Source: Jiangella endophytica (GTDB lineage Bacteria > Actinomycetota > Actinomycetes > Jiangellales > Jiangellaceae). Taken from it: DNA of 64,000 nt. Every line of letters starts with the position of its first letter. The stretch's first letter is position 1. The notes beneath the pieces were generated by a model that ran no database searches, was not told where the DNA came from, and worked only from the letters and a program-made list of their open reading frames with translations. This document shows positions 48,633 through 56,563 of this stretch, piece by piece. The DNA is taken from assembly GCF_003427025.1 (NCBI RefSeq), contig NZ_QVAI01000001.1, positions 868,001 through 932,000 of the forward strand. The letters run 5' to 3'. The position numbers and the translations under genes were made by a program.

Positions 48633-50750
48633 ATGCGCATGAGCCTCAGCAGGACGAGCGTCGCGAGGCGGTGGCGGCTGGGACTCGCCGCGGCCGCGGT
48701 CACGACGCTCGTCGTCGGCATGGCGGGCGCCGGTCAGGCGGCGCCGCCGGACTTCGAGGTCCAGCCGATCGACCCGCAGAACTGGAAGAACCAGTACGAC
48801 ATGACCTGGGACGACTGGACCGACATCCCGGGTACCGAGTGGAACGACCCGGATGCCGTGCCCAGCGAGCGGGGCCTGCGCATCGCGCTGGTGGCGGTGG
48901 ACTTCCCGGACCAGCCGTTCGTCATGACCCAGGAGAAGCAGAGCGACCTGTTCGGCAACCCGCAGATCGACCCGATCTCGCGGGACGAGGTGCCGCAGTT
49001 CTACCACGACTTCTACATGGTCCCGAACGAGTACAACCACGGCCGCACGATCCAGGAGTACTGGATGGAGCAGAGCCGCGGGAAGCTCGGCGTCGAGGAG
49101 ATGGACGTCTTCGGCGCGTACCAGGTGCCGCGGAACCTGTTCGAGTACGGCCTGAACGAGTGGGGCCAGCAGTCCGCCTGTCCCGAGGGCTTCACCTGTA
49201 ACGGCAACCTCGACCGCGACGTCGACACCGTCTGGAAGGCCGACCTGGCCGAGAAGGGCATCCCGTGCCCGGACAACCGGTGCGGCTACGACGTCATCCT
49301 GCGGGTCTACGCCGGCTACGACGAGACCAGCATCTGGCAGGAATACGGCGAGATGATGTTCAACACCAAGGAGGACATCCCCGACGAGTGGGGCCCGCCG
49401 GCGTCGGTCGACCCGGACAACTCCATGCCGAACTGGGCGCCCACGCGCTACGTCGAGTGGACCTCGTGGCGGGCCGCGGCCCAGCAGTGGGGCCTCTCGT
49501 CGATCCGGCAGGCGGAGAGCTCGGGCACCATCACGCACGAGATGGGGCACTTCTTCTTCAGCATCGGCGACAACAACAACAACCCGTTCACCAACCGGCA
49601 GAACCCGCCGCAGCCGTTCCACCGGGTCGGCTCGGCGCCGTGGGACATGATGGACCGCGGCTCGTTCAACGGTCCCGGCGGTCACCACATGCGCTGGGTC
49701 GTCCCGCCGAACATGGGCGGCTGGTCGCCGTCGGGTCTGATGGTCCGCAACAAGCTGCACGCGGGCATCCTGCCGGCCGAGAACCTGCTCGACATCAGCC
49801 GTGAGGCGCTGGCCGACACCGGCGTCGTCGTCGACGAGGTCACGGCGCGCGCCGTCGACCCGGGCACCGAGGGCACCTCCGGCGTCAAGATCCGCCTGGA
49901 CGGCGAGGGCCGGCCCGACAGGACTGCTCCCTGTGATATCAACACCGACCCGTTCTGCCACGGCAACACCGGCTGGGACCACTACACGATGGAGGTCGTC
50001 GACCGGATGGGGTTCGACTCGTTCAACCCCGACACCGGCGTCGTCATCGCCAAGAACAAGACCCGCGAGGACCGCAACAACACCTGCGGCTACAACTGCT
50101 TCAACTGGGTCATCGACGCCAACCCCGAGGACATCGGGCTGGTCGACTTCTACAAGCCGGACGGCACCCCCGTCATGGCCACCATCGCCGACCACCGGCA
50201 GCTCAACGACGCCGCGTTCCACGCCGGGCTGGAGTCGGGCTCGGAGTACGAGTACGTGGACGAGGCGAACCGGCTGCACTTCTACGTCATCGACCTGGAG
50301 CGCGACGAGGACGGTGTGCTGTCGTACACGCTGGCCGTCCGGTCGCTCGACGGGTCCGGTGACCAGGAGCGCGGCGTCGAGCTGGGCGAGGGCGAGGTCT
50401 CGGGCATCCGCGCCAGCCAGGCGGCGCAGTGCACCTTCCCGCTGACCAACACCGGCGCGGCCGCCACGAACACCGCCGGCCACGTCAGCGACGTCACCGG
50501 CAAGGCGGACAGCGACGTGTACCGGCTCTCGGTCGAGTCCAGCGGCAATGGCTGGTCGGCCGAGCTCGACAACGCGCTCACCACGGCCGGTGCCGGTGAG
50601 TCCGTCGAGGTCCCGGTCTACGTCACCCGCGAGACGCCGGCGGCCCGGAACACCACGGTCACCCTCACCGCGACGTCGGAGAGTGACCCGTCGGCCACGC
50701 AGCAGATCAGCTGCACCGTGGCCGTGAAGGACACCAACCCCCGGCGGTGA
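48633..50750 (+). CDS. Secreted M6-like metalloprotease, paralogue 2
   Basis: A 705-residue exported protease with AAGGAG before the ATG. The signal ends near GMAGAGQAAPP. The N-terminal block VQPIDPQNWKNQYDMTWDDW is nearly identical in paralogue 3. The zinc motif is HEMGHFFFSIGDNNN (His302, Glu303, His306, Asp312). Cysteine pairs at ACPEGFTC, CPDNRC, CDINTDPFC and CGYNC indicate a disulfide-rich fold. The C-terminal domain closes with TCTVAVKDTNPRR-like sequence. The close match to paralogue 3 points to recent tandem duplication. It stands between two strong terminators. Confidence 0.87.
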   Translation: MRMSLSRTSVARRWRLGLAAAAVTTLVVGMAGAGQAAPPDFEVQPIDPQNWKNQYDMTWDDWTDIPGTEWNDPDAVPSERGLRIALVAVDFPDQPFVMTQEKQSDLFGNPQIDPISRDEVPQFYHDFYMVPNEYNHGRTIQEYWMEQSRGKLGVEEMDVFGAYQVPRNLFEYGLNEWGQQSACPEGFTCNGNLDRDVDTVWKADLAEKGIPCPDNRCGYDVILRVYAGYDETSIWQEYGEMMFNTKEDIPDEWGPPASVDPDNSMPNWAPTRYVEWTSWRAAAQQWGLSSIRQAESSGTITHEMGHFFFSIGDNNNNPFTNRQNPPQPFHRVGSAPWDMMDRGSFNGPGGHHMRWVVPPNMGGWSPSGLMVRNKLHAGILPAENLLDISREALADTGVVVDEVTARAVDPGTEGTSGVKIRLDGEGRPDRTAPCDINTDPFCHGNTGWDHYTMEVVDRMGFDSFNPDTGVVIAKNKTREDRNNTCGYNCFNWVIDANPEDIGLVDFYKPDGTPVMATIADHRQLNDAAFHAGLESGSEYEYVDEANRLHFYVIDLERDEDGVLSYTLAVRSLDGSGDQERGVELGEGEVSGIRASQAAQCTFPLTNTGAAATNTAGHVSDVTGKADSDVYRLSVESSGNGWSAELDNALTTAGAGESVEVPVYVTRETPAARNTTVTLTATSESDPSATQQISCTVAVKDTNPRR

Positions 50751-50776
50751 CGCCGGTCGTCCCATCCCCATGACGA

Positions 50777-50813
50777 CCGGCCCGGGCCCGTCCCTGTGAC
50801 GGGCCCGGGCCGG
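50777..50813. terminator. Terminator after M6-like protease 2
   Basis: CCGGCCCGGGCCCGTC (50777-50792) and GACGGGCCCGGGCCGG (50798-50813), a perfect 16-bp stem with a 5-nt loop. A smaller hairpin (CGGTCGTC/GACGACCG) just precedes it. Confidence 0.8.
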
Positions 50814-50836
50814 TCCGAATGACCGAGGAGACGCAG

Positions 50837-52966
50837 ATGAGACTCATGCAACGACCCCGCCGTTCGCTGCGCGCCGCAAGTCTCACGTTCGCCGCCGCAG
50901 CCCTCGTGCTCGGGCTGTCCGCCGGAGCGGTACAGGCCGACCCGCCCGACTTCGTCGTCGAGCCGATCGATCCGCAGAACTGGAAGAACCAGTACGACAT
51001 GACCTGGGCGGACTGGACCGACATCCCGGGCACCGAGTGGAACGACCCCGACGTCAAGCCCAGCGAGCGCGGTCTGCGCATCGCCCTCGTCGCGGTGGAC
51101 TTCAAGGACGTCCCGTTCGTCATCACGCAGCCGAAGGGGTCCGACCCGTTCGGCAACCCGCAGATCGACCCGATCGCGCGCGAGACCGTGCCGGAGTTCT
51201 ACCGCGACTTCTACCTGACCCCGAACGAGTACAACCACGGCCGCACCATCCACGAGTACTGGATGGAGCAGAGCCGCGGCCGCCTCGGCGTCGACGAGAT
51301 CGACACGTTCGGCCCGTACACGCTGCCGCGCAACCAGTTCGAGTACGGCCTCAACGAGGGCTGGATCCGCGACGCGCCGGGCCAGCACTGTCCCGAGGGC
51401 TACACCTGCAACGGCAACGTCGAGGGCGACACCGACAACCTGTGGCGGGTCGACCTCGCCGAGCAGGGCACACCATGTGTCGGAACCCGCTGTGGTTACG
51501 ACGTCGTCCTGCGCGTCTACGCCGGCTACGACCAGACCTCGGTCTGGCAGGAGTTCGGCGAGATGATGTTCCAGACCAAGGAGGACGTGCCCGACGAGTG
51601 GGGCCCGCCGGCCTGGCTCGACCCCGACAACGAGATGCCGAACTGGGCACCCACGCGCTATGTCGAGTGGACCTCGTGGCTGGCGTCGTCGCAGCGCTGG
51701 GGCAGCGCCTCCATCCGGCAGGCGGAGAGCTCGGGCACCATCACGCACGAGATGGGGCACTTCTTCTTCAGCATCGGCGACAACAACAACAACCCGTTCT
51801 CGGACCGGCAGAACCCGCCGTCGCCGTTCCACCGGGTGGGTTCCGCGCCGTGGGACATGATGGACCGCGGCTCGTTCAACGGCCCGGGCGGCCATCACAT
51901 GCGCTGGGTGGTGCCGCCGAACATGGGCGGCTGGGCGCCGGCCGGACTCATGCTGCGCAACCGCATGCTGGCCGGCATCGCCGACAACCTGGTGGAGCTC
52001 AGCCGGGAGAACCTCGCGACCACGGGTGTCTTCGTCGACGACGTGACGGCGCGGGCCGCCGACGCCGGCGCCGACGGCACGTCGGGGATCCGCATCCGGC
52101 TGGACGGCGAGGGTCTTCCGGACCGCACGCCGGACTGCGACGCCAACGCCGACCCGTTCTGCCACACCGACCGCCTGGCCAACGGCACGACCGGCTGGGA
52201 CGACTACACCGTCGAGGTCATCGACCGGATGGGCTTCGACTCGTTCACGCCGGACAGCGGCGTGATGATCGCGAAGAACAAGCCCCGCGGCTCGAACACC
52301 TGCGGCTACAGCTGCTTCAACTGGACCGTCGACGCGAACCCGCAGGACATCGGGATGGTCGACTTCTACCGGCCGGACGGCGCGCCCGTCATGGCGAGCA
52401 TCGCCGACCACCGTCAGCTCAACGACGCGCTCTTCCACGCCGGCACCGACTCCGGCTCGGAGTACGAGTACGTCGACGAGCACAACCGGCTGCACTTCTA
52501 CGTCATCGACCTGGAGCGCGACGACGAGGGTGTGCTGTCGTACACGCTGGCGGTGCGGTCGCTGGACGGTGCCGGATCGCAGTCCCGCGGCGTGGCGCTC
52601 GGCGAGGGCGAGGTCGAGGGCATCCGGACCAGCCAGGCGGCGCAGTGCACGTTCCCGCTGACGAACACCGGCGAGGGTGCGTCGGCCACCGCGGGCCACC
52701 CGACCGACGTGGCGGACCAGCTGGACAACGACGTGTACCGGCTGTCGGTGGCGTCCAGCGGCAACGGCTGGACGGCGCAGCTGGACAACGCGCTCACCAC
52801 GGCGCGGGCCGGCGACACCGTCGAGGTGCCGGTCTACGTCACTCGTGAGACGCCGGCGGCGCGCGAGACCACGGTCACGCTCACCGCGACGTCCGAGAGC
52901 GACCCGGCGGCCACCAGGTCCGTCACCTGTACGGTTGCGGTCAAGGACACCAACCCGCGCCGTTGA
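50837..52966 (+). CDS. Secreted M6-like metalloprotease, paralogue 3
   Basis: A 709-residue exported protease. The start at 50837 (MRLMQRPRRSLR) has GAGGAG six bases upstream; an ATG at 50819 is an alternative. The signal ends near LSAGAVQADPP. The zinc motif HEMGHFFFSIGDNNN (His304, Glu305, His308) and most of the flanking sequence are the same as paralogue 2, as is the C-terminal TNPRR end. It differs by a short insertion around LNEGWIRDAPGQHCPEG. It follows paralogue 2 by 86 bp, but a terminator lies between, and it ends at another hairpin. Confidence 0.87.
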   Translation: MRLMQRPRRSLRAASLTFAAAALVLGLSAGAVQADPPDFVVEPIDPQNWKNQYDMTWADWTDIPGTEWNDPDVKPSERGLRIALVAVDFKDVPFVITQPKGSDPFGNPQIDPIARETVPEFYRDFYLTPNEYNHGRTIHEYWMEQSRGRLGVDEIDTFGPYTLPRNQFEYGLNEGWIRDAPGQHCPEGYTCNGNVEGDTDNLWRVDLAEQGTPCVGTRCGYDVVLRVYAGYDQTSVWQEFGEMMFQTKEDVPDEWGPPAWLDPDNEMPNWAPTRYVEWTSWLASSQRWGSASIRQAESSGTITHEMGHFFFSIGDNNNNPFSDRQNPPSPFHRVGSAPWDMMDRGSFNGPGGHHMRWVVPPNMGGWAPAGLMLRNRMLAGIADNLVELSRENLATTGVFVDDVTARAADAGADGTSGIRIRLDGEGLPDRTPDCDANADPFCHTDRLANGTTGWDDYTVEVIDRMGFDSFTPDSGVMIAKNKPRGSNTCGYSCFNWTVDANPQDIGMVDFYRPDGAPVMASIADHRQLNDALFHAGTDSGSEYEYVDEHNRLHFYVIDLERDDEGVLSYTLAVRSLDGAGSQSRGVALGEGEVEGIRTSQAAQCTFPLTNTGEGASATAGHPTDVADQLDNDVYRLSVASSGNGWTAQLDNALTTARAGDTVEVPVYVTRETPAARETTVTLTATSESDPAATRSVTCTVAVKDTNPRR

Positions 52967-52979
52967 TCTCGAGTGGGCA

Positions 52980-53014
52980 CCCGGGCGGCGGCGCGTGCTG
53001 CGTCGCCGCCCGGG
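52980..53014. terminator. Terminator after M6-like protease 3
   Basis: CCCGGGCGGCGGCG (52980-52993) and CGTCGCCGCCCGGG (53001-53014), 14-bp arms with one mismatch and a 7-nt loop. Confidence 0.72.
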
Positions 53015-53037
53015 CTCCCGGGGAGGGGACACATCCC

Positions 53038-53493
53038 GTGCAGAAGGTGCGTGGCTGGGCGGCGCTCGCCGCCGTCATTCCGGTGGTGCTGGCCGGGTGC
53101 TCCGGATCGTCCGACGAGGCGTCCGGGGCGTCCGGGGCGGACGAGGCGGGCGTCGTCAGGGTGCTCATCCCGGACGGCAACCTGCGCCGGCTCGGCGAGC
53201 CGTGCAACGGGGCGGGCGCGTTCCGCTCCGTCCACGCCGAGGCGACCTTCACCGTCGAGGACGGTGACGGCGTCGAGGTGGCACGCGGCGAGCTGCCGGG
53301 CGGCACCGCGGAGCAGATGATGGACGTCAGCTTCCGCGAGGGCATGCGGCAGCCGACGATGTGCGTCATGAACGTCGACGTCGAGGGGCTGACCTCGTCG
53401 GACGGCTTCGAGTTCGTCGTGGGCGACGGCTTCACCGCGCCCATCGAGCCGAGCGATGACACGGAACTGATCGGAGAGGTGTTGATCTCGTGA
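53038..53493 (+). CDS. Small lipoprotein of unknown function
   Basis: A 151-residue lipoprotein starting at GTG after GGGAGGGGAC. The signal AALAAVIPVVL is followed by lipobox AGCSGSS. The mature part is an acidic beta-rich domain with two cysteines (EPCNGAG and TMCVMNV), which could form a disulfide. No family was recognised. It overlaps the thioredoxin-like gene by four bases (GTGA), so the two are translated together. They follow three cysteine-rich secreted proteases. Confidence 0.65.
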   Translation: MQKVRGWAALAAVIPVVLAGCSGSSDEASGASGADEAGVVRVLIPDGNLRRLGEPCNGAGAFRSVHAEATFTVEDGDGVEVARGELPGGTAEQMMDVSFREGMRQPTMCVMNVDVEGLTSSDGFEFVVGDGFTAPIEPSDDTELIGEVLIS

Positions 53494-54041
53494 GGCGGGT
53501 TCTGACCGGTGTGATCGTCGCGGTGCTGGCGCTGGCCGGGTGTTCCGGGTCCGACGACCCGGCCGCGGTCTCGTTCGAGCTGCCCGGCGAGGTGCCGAGC
53601 GACGTGACGTTCATCGACGCGCCGCCGACCGCGCCGCCGGCGCCGTCGTTCGAGCTGGAGCTGCTTGACGGCGCCACCCTCGACCTCGCCGAGCAATGGG
53701 CGGAGCGGCCGGTGGTGCTGGTGTTCTTCGAGTCGTTCTGCGAACTGTGCGCGCAGCAGCAGGCCGACATCACCGCGCTCAGCGAGGAGTACCGCGACGC
53801 CGTCCTGTTCGTCGGCGTGGGCAGCGCGAGCAGGGCGGACGACGCCGCCGAGTACGTCCGCGAGCACGACATCACCTACCCGGTCGGGTTGAACGCGGAC
53901 GGCGAGATCTTCCGCCGCTACGGCGTCGACGAGCCGCCGCTGGTGGCGTTGATCGCCCGCGGCGGACAGCTGGTCCGCGGCTGGCCCGGCGGCGTGGACG
54001 ACCTCGGTGCGCAGCTGACGGAGTTCGTCGTCGCCGAATGA
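53490..54041 (+). CDS. TlpA/peroxiredoxin-like thioredoxin lipoprotein
   Basis: A 183-residue lipoprotein starting at GTG. The signal VRRVLTGVIVAVLA leads to lipobox LAGCSGSD. The thioredoxin-fold domain has redox motif CELC in FFESFCELCAQQQADI, then a TlpA/AhpC-TSA-like core ending PPLVALIARGGQLVRGWPGG with the cis-Pro region. It would act on cell-surface or secreted thiols or disulfides. Coupled to the small lipoprotein gene and next to the disulfide-rich proteases, it may help fold them; this is inference. Confidence 0.8.
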   Translation: MRRVLTGVIVAVLALAGCSGSDDPAAVSFELPGEVPSDVTFIDAPPTAPPAPSFELELLDGATLDLAEQWAERPVVLVFFESFCELCAQQQADITALSEEYRDAVLFVGVGSASRADDAAEYVREHDITYPVGLNADGEIFRRYGVDEPPLVALIARGGQLVRGWPGGVDDLGAQLTEFVVAE

Positions 54042-54068
54042 CCGTGCCGGATTCATCCCATTCATCCG

Positions 54069-54089
54069 GGTAGCATGTGATATGTTACT
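54069..54089 (+). promoter_or_regulatory. Copy 5 of the 21-bp element upstream of the PucR/CdaR gene
   Basis: GGTAGCAT-GTGAT-ATGTTACT, arms matching at six of eight positions. It lies 18 bp before the start codon. TAGCAT within it could be a -10. Confidence 0.58.
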
Positions 54090-54107
54090 GCGCGGGCGGA
54101 GGTGACC

Positions 54108-55421
54108 ATGGAACTCTCGATGCAGCAGATCCTGGAGAGCCTGGCGCAGCGGGTGGGGCGGCCCGCCGTGCTCGAAGACCGGTTCATGCGCCTCCTCGCG
54201 TTCAGCTCGCACGAACGGCCGATCGACGACGTGCGCGAGGACTCCATCCTGCGCCGGCACGCCTCGTCCGAGGTGCGCGGCTGGCTCAAGCGGTTCGGGC
54301 TGCCGAACCAGCGCCGGCCGCTGCGGCTGCCCGCCAACCCGGAGCTGCACATGCTGCCCCGGGTCTGCGTGCCGGTCGTCTACCGCGGCAAGCTGCTCGG
54401 CCACCTGTGGTTCGTCGACGCCGACGGCAGCATGAGCGACACCGACCTCGACGCGTGCATGCAGGGCGCGGCCGAGCTGGGTGAGTGGCTGCACCGCGAG
54501 AGCGTGGCCAGCCTGTTCTCGTCCGCCCGGCTGGCCGACACCATGCACATGCTGCTGAGCAGCTCACCGATGAGCACCCAGGCGGCCCGCAGCCTCATCG
54601 ACGCCGGCTACATGCCGGCGCGCGACGGCGTCGTGGCCGTGGTGCTGCAGGGCGTGCCGCGCCGTTCGTCCGCCGTCGACATCGAGGACGCCCTCGCCCA
54701 GGGCGTCGCCGACTTCCGCCGCGTCGTCCGGCGCGGGCAGGCGCTCGACCTCATCAACCGCGACCACGCCGTCCTCCTGCTGTCCTGCGCCGGCGACCAC
54801 GACATCTACGTCGACGAGCGGGTCGAGACGCTGGTCGACCTGATCCGGACCGCCCTCGCCGCCGGCGGCTCCGACGCCGCCCTGGTCGTCGGCGTCGGCA
54901 GCCGACGCGACGCGCTGGAGGACGCCTACGCCTCGTTCCGCGAGGCCCGCATGTCCGCCGACGCCGCCCGCCTGCTCCCCGGCCTCGGCGACGTCGTGCA
55001 CTGGTCCCGCCTGGGCATCCACCAGATCGTCGTCAAACTGGCGTCGCTAGGTGAGGAGGTGCCGACGGTCCACCCCGGCCTGGGCAACCTGCTCGACGAC
55101 CCCGACGCGCTGCCGCTGCTGGAGACGCTCGAGACCTACCTCGACGTCGCCGGCAACGCCCAGCTCACCGCCGAACGCCTCAACCTGCACCGGACGTCGC
55201 TGTACTACCGGCTGCAGCGGCTGGAGCAGCTCGCGCACACCAACCTCAAGAGCGGAGCCGAGCGGCTGGCGCTGCACCTGTCGCTCAAGGTCGCGCGGAT
55301 GACCGGCCAGTACGCACCCCGCCAGGCCGGCCTGACGGACGCGGCGGCGCCCGCGGGAGCGACCGCCGGTGCGACCGGCACCGACAACGTCACTCCGTTC
55401 CCCTCGGTCGCCTCCCGCTGA
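54108..55421 (+). CDS. PucR/CdaR-family transcriptional regulator
   Basis: A 437-residue regulator with an N-terminal sensor-like region (GAF-like, about 25-130), a central GGDEF-like CdaR segment (VAVVLQGVPRR through GSRRDALEDAYASFREAR), and the C-terminal HTH_30 domain: LETLETYLDVAGNAQLTAER followed by LNLHRTSLYYRLQRLEQLAH. The ATG at 54108 is used because GGAGG ends six bases before it; a GTG at 54102 overlaps that site. PucR-type proteins activate purine, proline or sugar-acid catabolism. Here the target is probably the local regulon, since its own promoter has the 21-bp element. Confidence 0.85.
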   Translation: MELSMQQILESLAQRVGRPAVLEDRFMRLLAFSSHERPIDDVREDSILRRHASSEVRGWLKRFGLPNQRRPLRLPANPELHMLPRVCVPVVYRGKLLGHLWFVDADGSMSDTDLDACMQGAAELGEWLHRESVASLFSSARLADTMHMLLSSSPMSTQAARSLIDAGYMPARDGVVAVVLQGVPRRSSAVDIEDALAQGVADFRRVVRRGQALDLINRDHAVLLLSCAGDHDIYVDERVETLVDLIRTALAAGGSDAALVVGVGSRRDALEDAYASFREARMSADAARLLPGLGDVVHWSRLGIHQIVVKLASLGEEVPTVHPGLGNLLDDPDALPLLETLETYLDVAGNAQLTAERLNLHRTSLYYRLQRLEQLAHTNLKSGAERLALHLSLKVARMTGQYAPRQAGLTDAAAPAGATAGATGTDNVTPFPSVASR

Positions 55422-55435
55422 CGCGCTCACTCCGT

Positions 55436-55716
55436 TCGGGGCGGCCACCGCCCGGGCGAGGCCTGGCGCAGTCGCGTGGACGCCCGAGACCGCGCTGCTG
55501 GCGCTTGCGCTGGCCGGCAACGGCGACCACGAGGACGCCGACCGGCTGCTGACGTTCCTCGACAGCTACCGCACGCCACTCGGCTCACTGCCTGAGAAGG
55601 TCGACTCCGAGGCCACTCCGGCCTCGGTCGCCCCCCTCGCGTGGACGTCGTCGCTGGTGCTGCTCACGCTCGCCGAACTGGAGGACGGCCTCCCGGTCGT
55701 GCCGGCCGCGCATTAG
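55436..55716 (+). pseudogene. C-terminal remnant of a GH15 glucoamylase-type glycoside hydrolase
   Basis: The frame VAWTPETALLALALAGNGDH and LPEKVDSEATPASVAPLAWT, followed by SSLVLLTLAELE, matches the last helices of the GH15 (alpha/alpha)6 barrel, where a PEK-type Glu precedes the closing APLAWT. The N-terminal 80% of the enzyme, including the other catalytic Glu, is absent. It directly follows the PucR stop and has no plausible start. The fragment seems to be a deletion relic. Confidence 0.55.
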
Positions 55717-55724
55717 TCGCCGTT

Positions 55725-55780
55725 CCATGATCATCAACCGTTGGCGACGTCATGGCGTCGCTGACGGTTGATGATCATGG
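55725..55780. terminator. Strong hairpin, likely terminator
   Basis: CCATGATCATCAACCGT (55725-55741) pairs perfectly with ACGGTTGATGATCATGG (55764-55780). An inner GCGACG/CGTCGC stem extends it. It sits 9 bp after the GH15-remnant stop, so it may terminate the PucR transcript. Part of it resembles the end of hairpin repeat copy A. Confidence 0.7.
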
Positions 55781-55875
55781 TGGGTGCAGGGTTCCGGCCG
55801 GTTGGGGACGTGGGCTTCTCGTTTGGTCGGTGGGCGGGCGCGACGGTGGTCCGGTGGGCGGGTGCACGGTGGACC

Positions 55876-55955
55876 GATGCGCCGATGCGCCGATGCGCCG
55901 ATGCGCCGGTGGGCCGGTGGGCCGGTGGGCCGGTGGGCCGGTGGGCCGGTGGGCG
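55876..55955. repeat. 8-bp tandem repeat array
   Basis: Four units of GATGCGCC (55876-55907) are followed by five units of GGTGGGCC (55908-55947) and one variant. Both units are 8 bp, so the array changes sequence without changing phase. It is probably prone to length variation. Confidence 0.85.
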
Positions 55956-56170
55956 GGTGCTCGCTGCGCGGTCGGTGGTCGTCGATCGCCGTTGTCGCGT
56001 TTGGGTGGGCGTTCGTGGGCGTGGAGCGGACGTCTCGCTCTGGAGGTCGGCGCGCTGGCGTCCGTCGCTCGGGTGTCGGCTGGGTTGGCTGTGGTTCCCG
56101 GGCCTCGTGGTGCCCGGCGTGGCAGGTGTGGTGTCCACGGAGTGAGATTTTCCGGCGATTCGGGGGCCAT

Positions 56171-56250
56171 GCCTAGGACTGTGTTCGCTCTGCGAGGCAT
56201 GCATGCCTGGTGGAGCGTGAGCACACCTGCTGAACGTGATCATTTCCGGG
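56171..56250. repeat. Dispersed hairpin repeat, copy E
   Basis: Shares GTGTTCGCTCTGCGAGGCAT and the centre GCATGCATGC with copy A and the tail TGATCATTTCCGGG with copy B, so it links the two variants of the family. Confidence 0.65.
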
Positions 56251-56507
56251 AGGGTTGGGCCGGGACGGCGGTCGTGTGGGGCCACGGGTCGGCGGGCGGA
56301 CTCCGGGACCACGCCAGCGGAGCCCGAGGTGTGTCCAGACTCGCCCCGTCCCCCTGATAGCTGCCAGGTTCTTGGCCGCGGAATCGCGGGTCAAGCGGTC
56401 ATCGCCGGCGCGAAGCGCCCGTCAGTCCGCTGGAGGCGCGGTTGCGCGGCTGAGAACATGGGCAGCAGGGGGACGGCGAACGGCACGAACCCAACACACG
56501 TCCACCC

Positions 56508-56563
56508 GAGCCAACGAGCGCGCCGAGCCAACGAGCGCGCCGAGCCAACGAGCGCGCCGAGCC
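56508..56563. repeat. 17-bp tandem repeat
   Basis: Three perfect units of GAGCCAACGAGCGCGCC (56508-56524, 56525-56541, 56542-56558) and the first five bases of a fourth. The unit is not a multiple of three in length, so it does not encode a protein repeat. Confidence 0.85.

Noticed and set aside
55752..56357. A 200-codon plus-strand frame in the repeat-rich gap
   Set aside because: Its sequence is dominated by the tandem 8-bp units, competing frames on both strands are equally open, and it crosses the dispersed hairpin.
55876..56563. Short direct repeats that might be a CRISPR array
   Set aside because: The units are 8 and 17 bp, directly adjacent and without unique spacers, and no cas genes are present.
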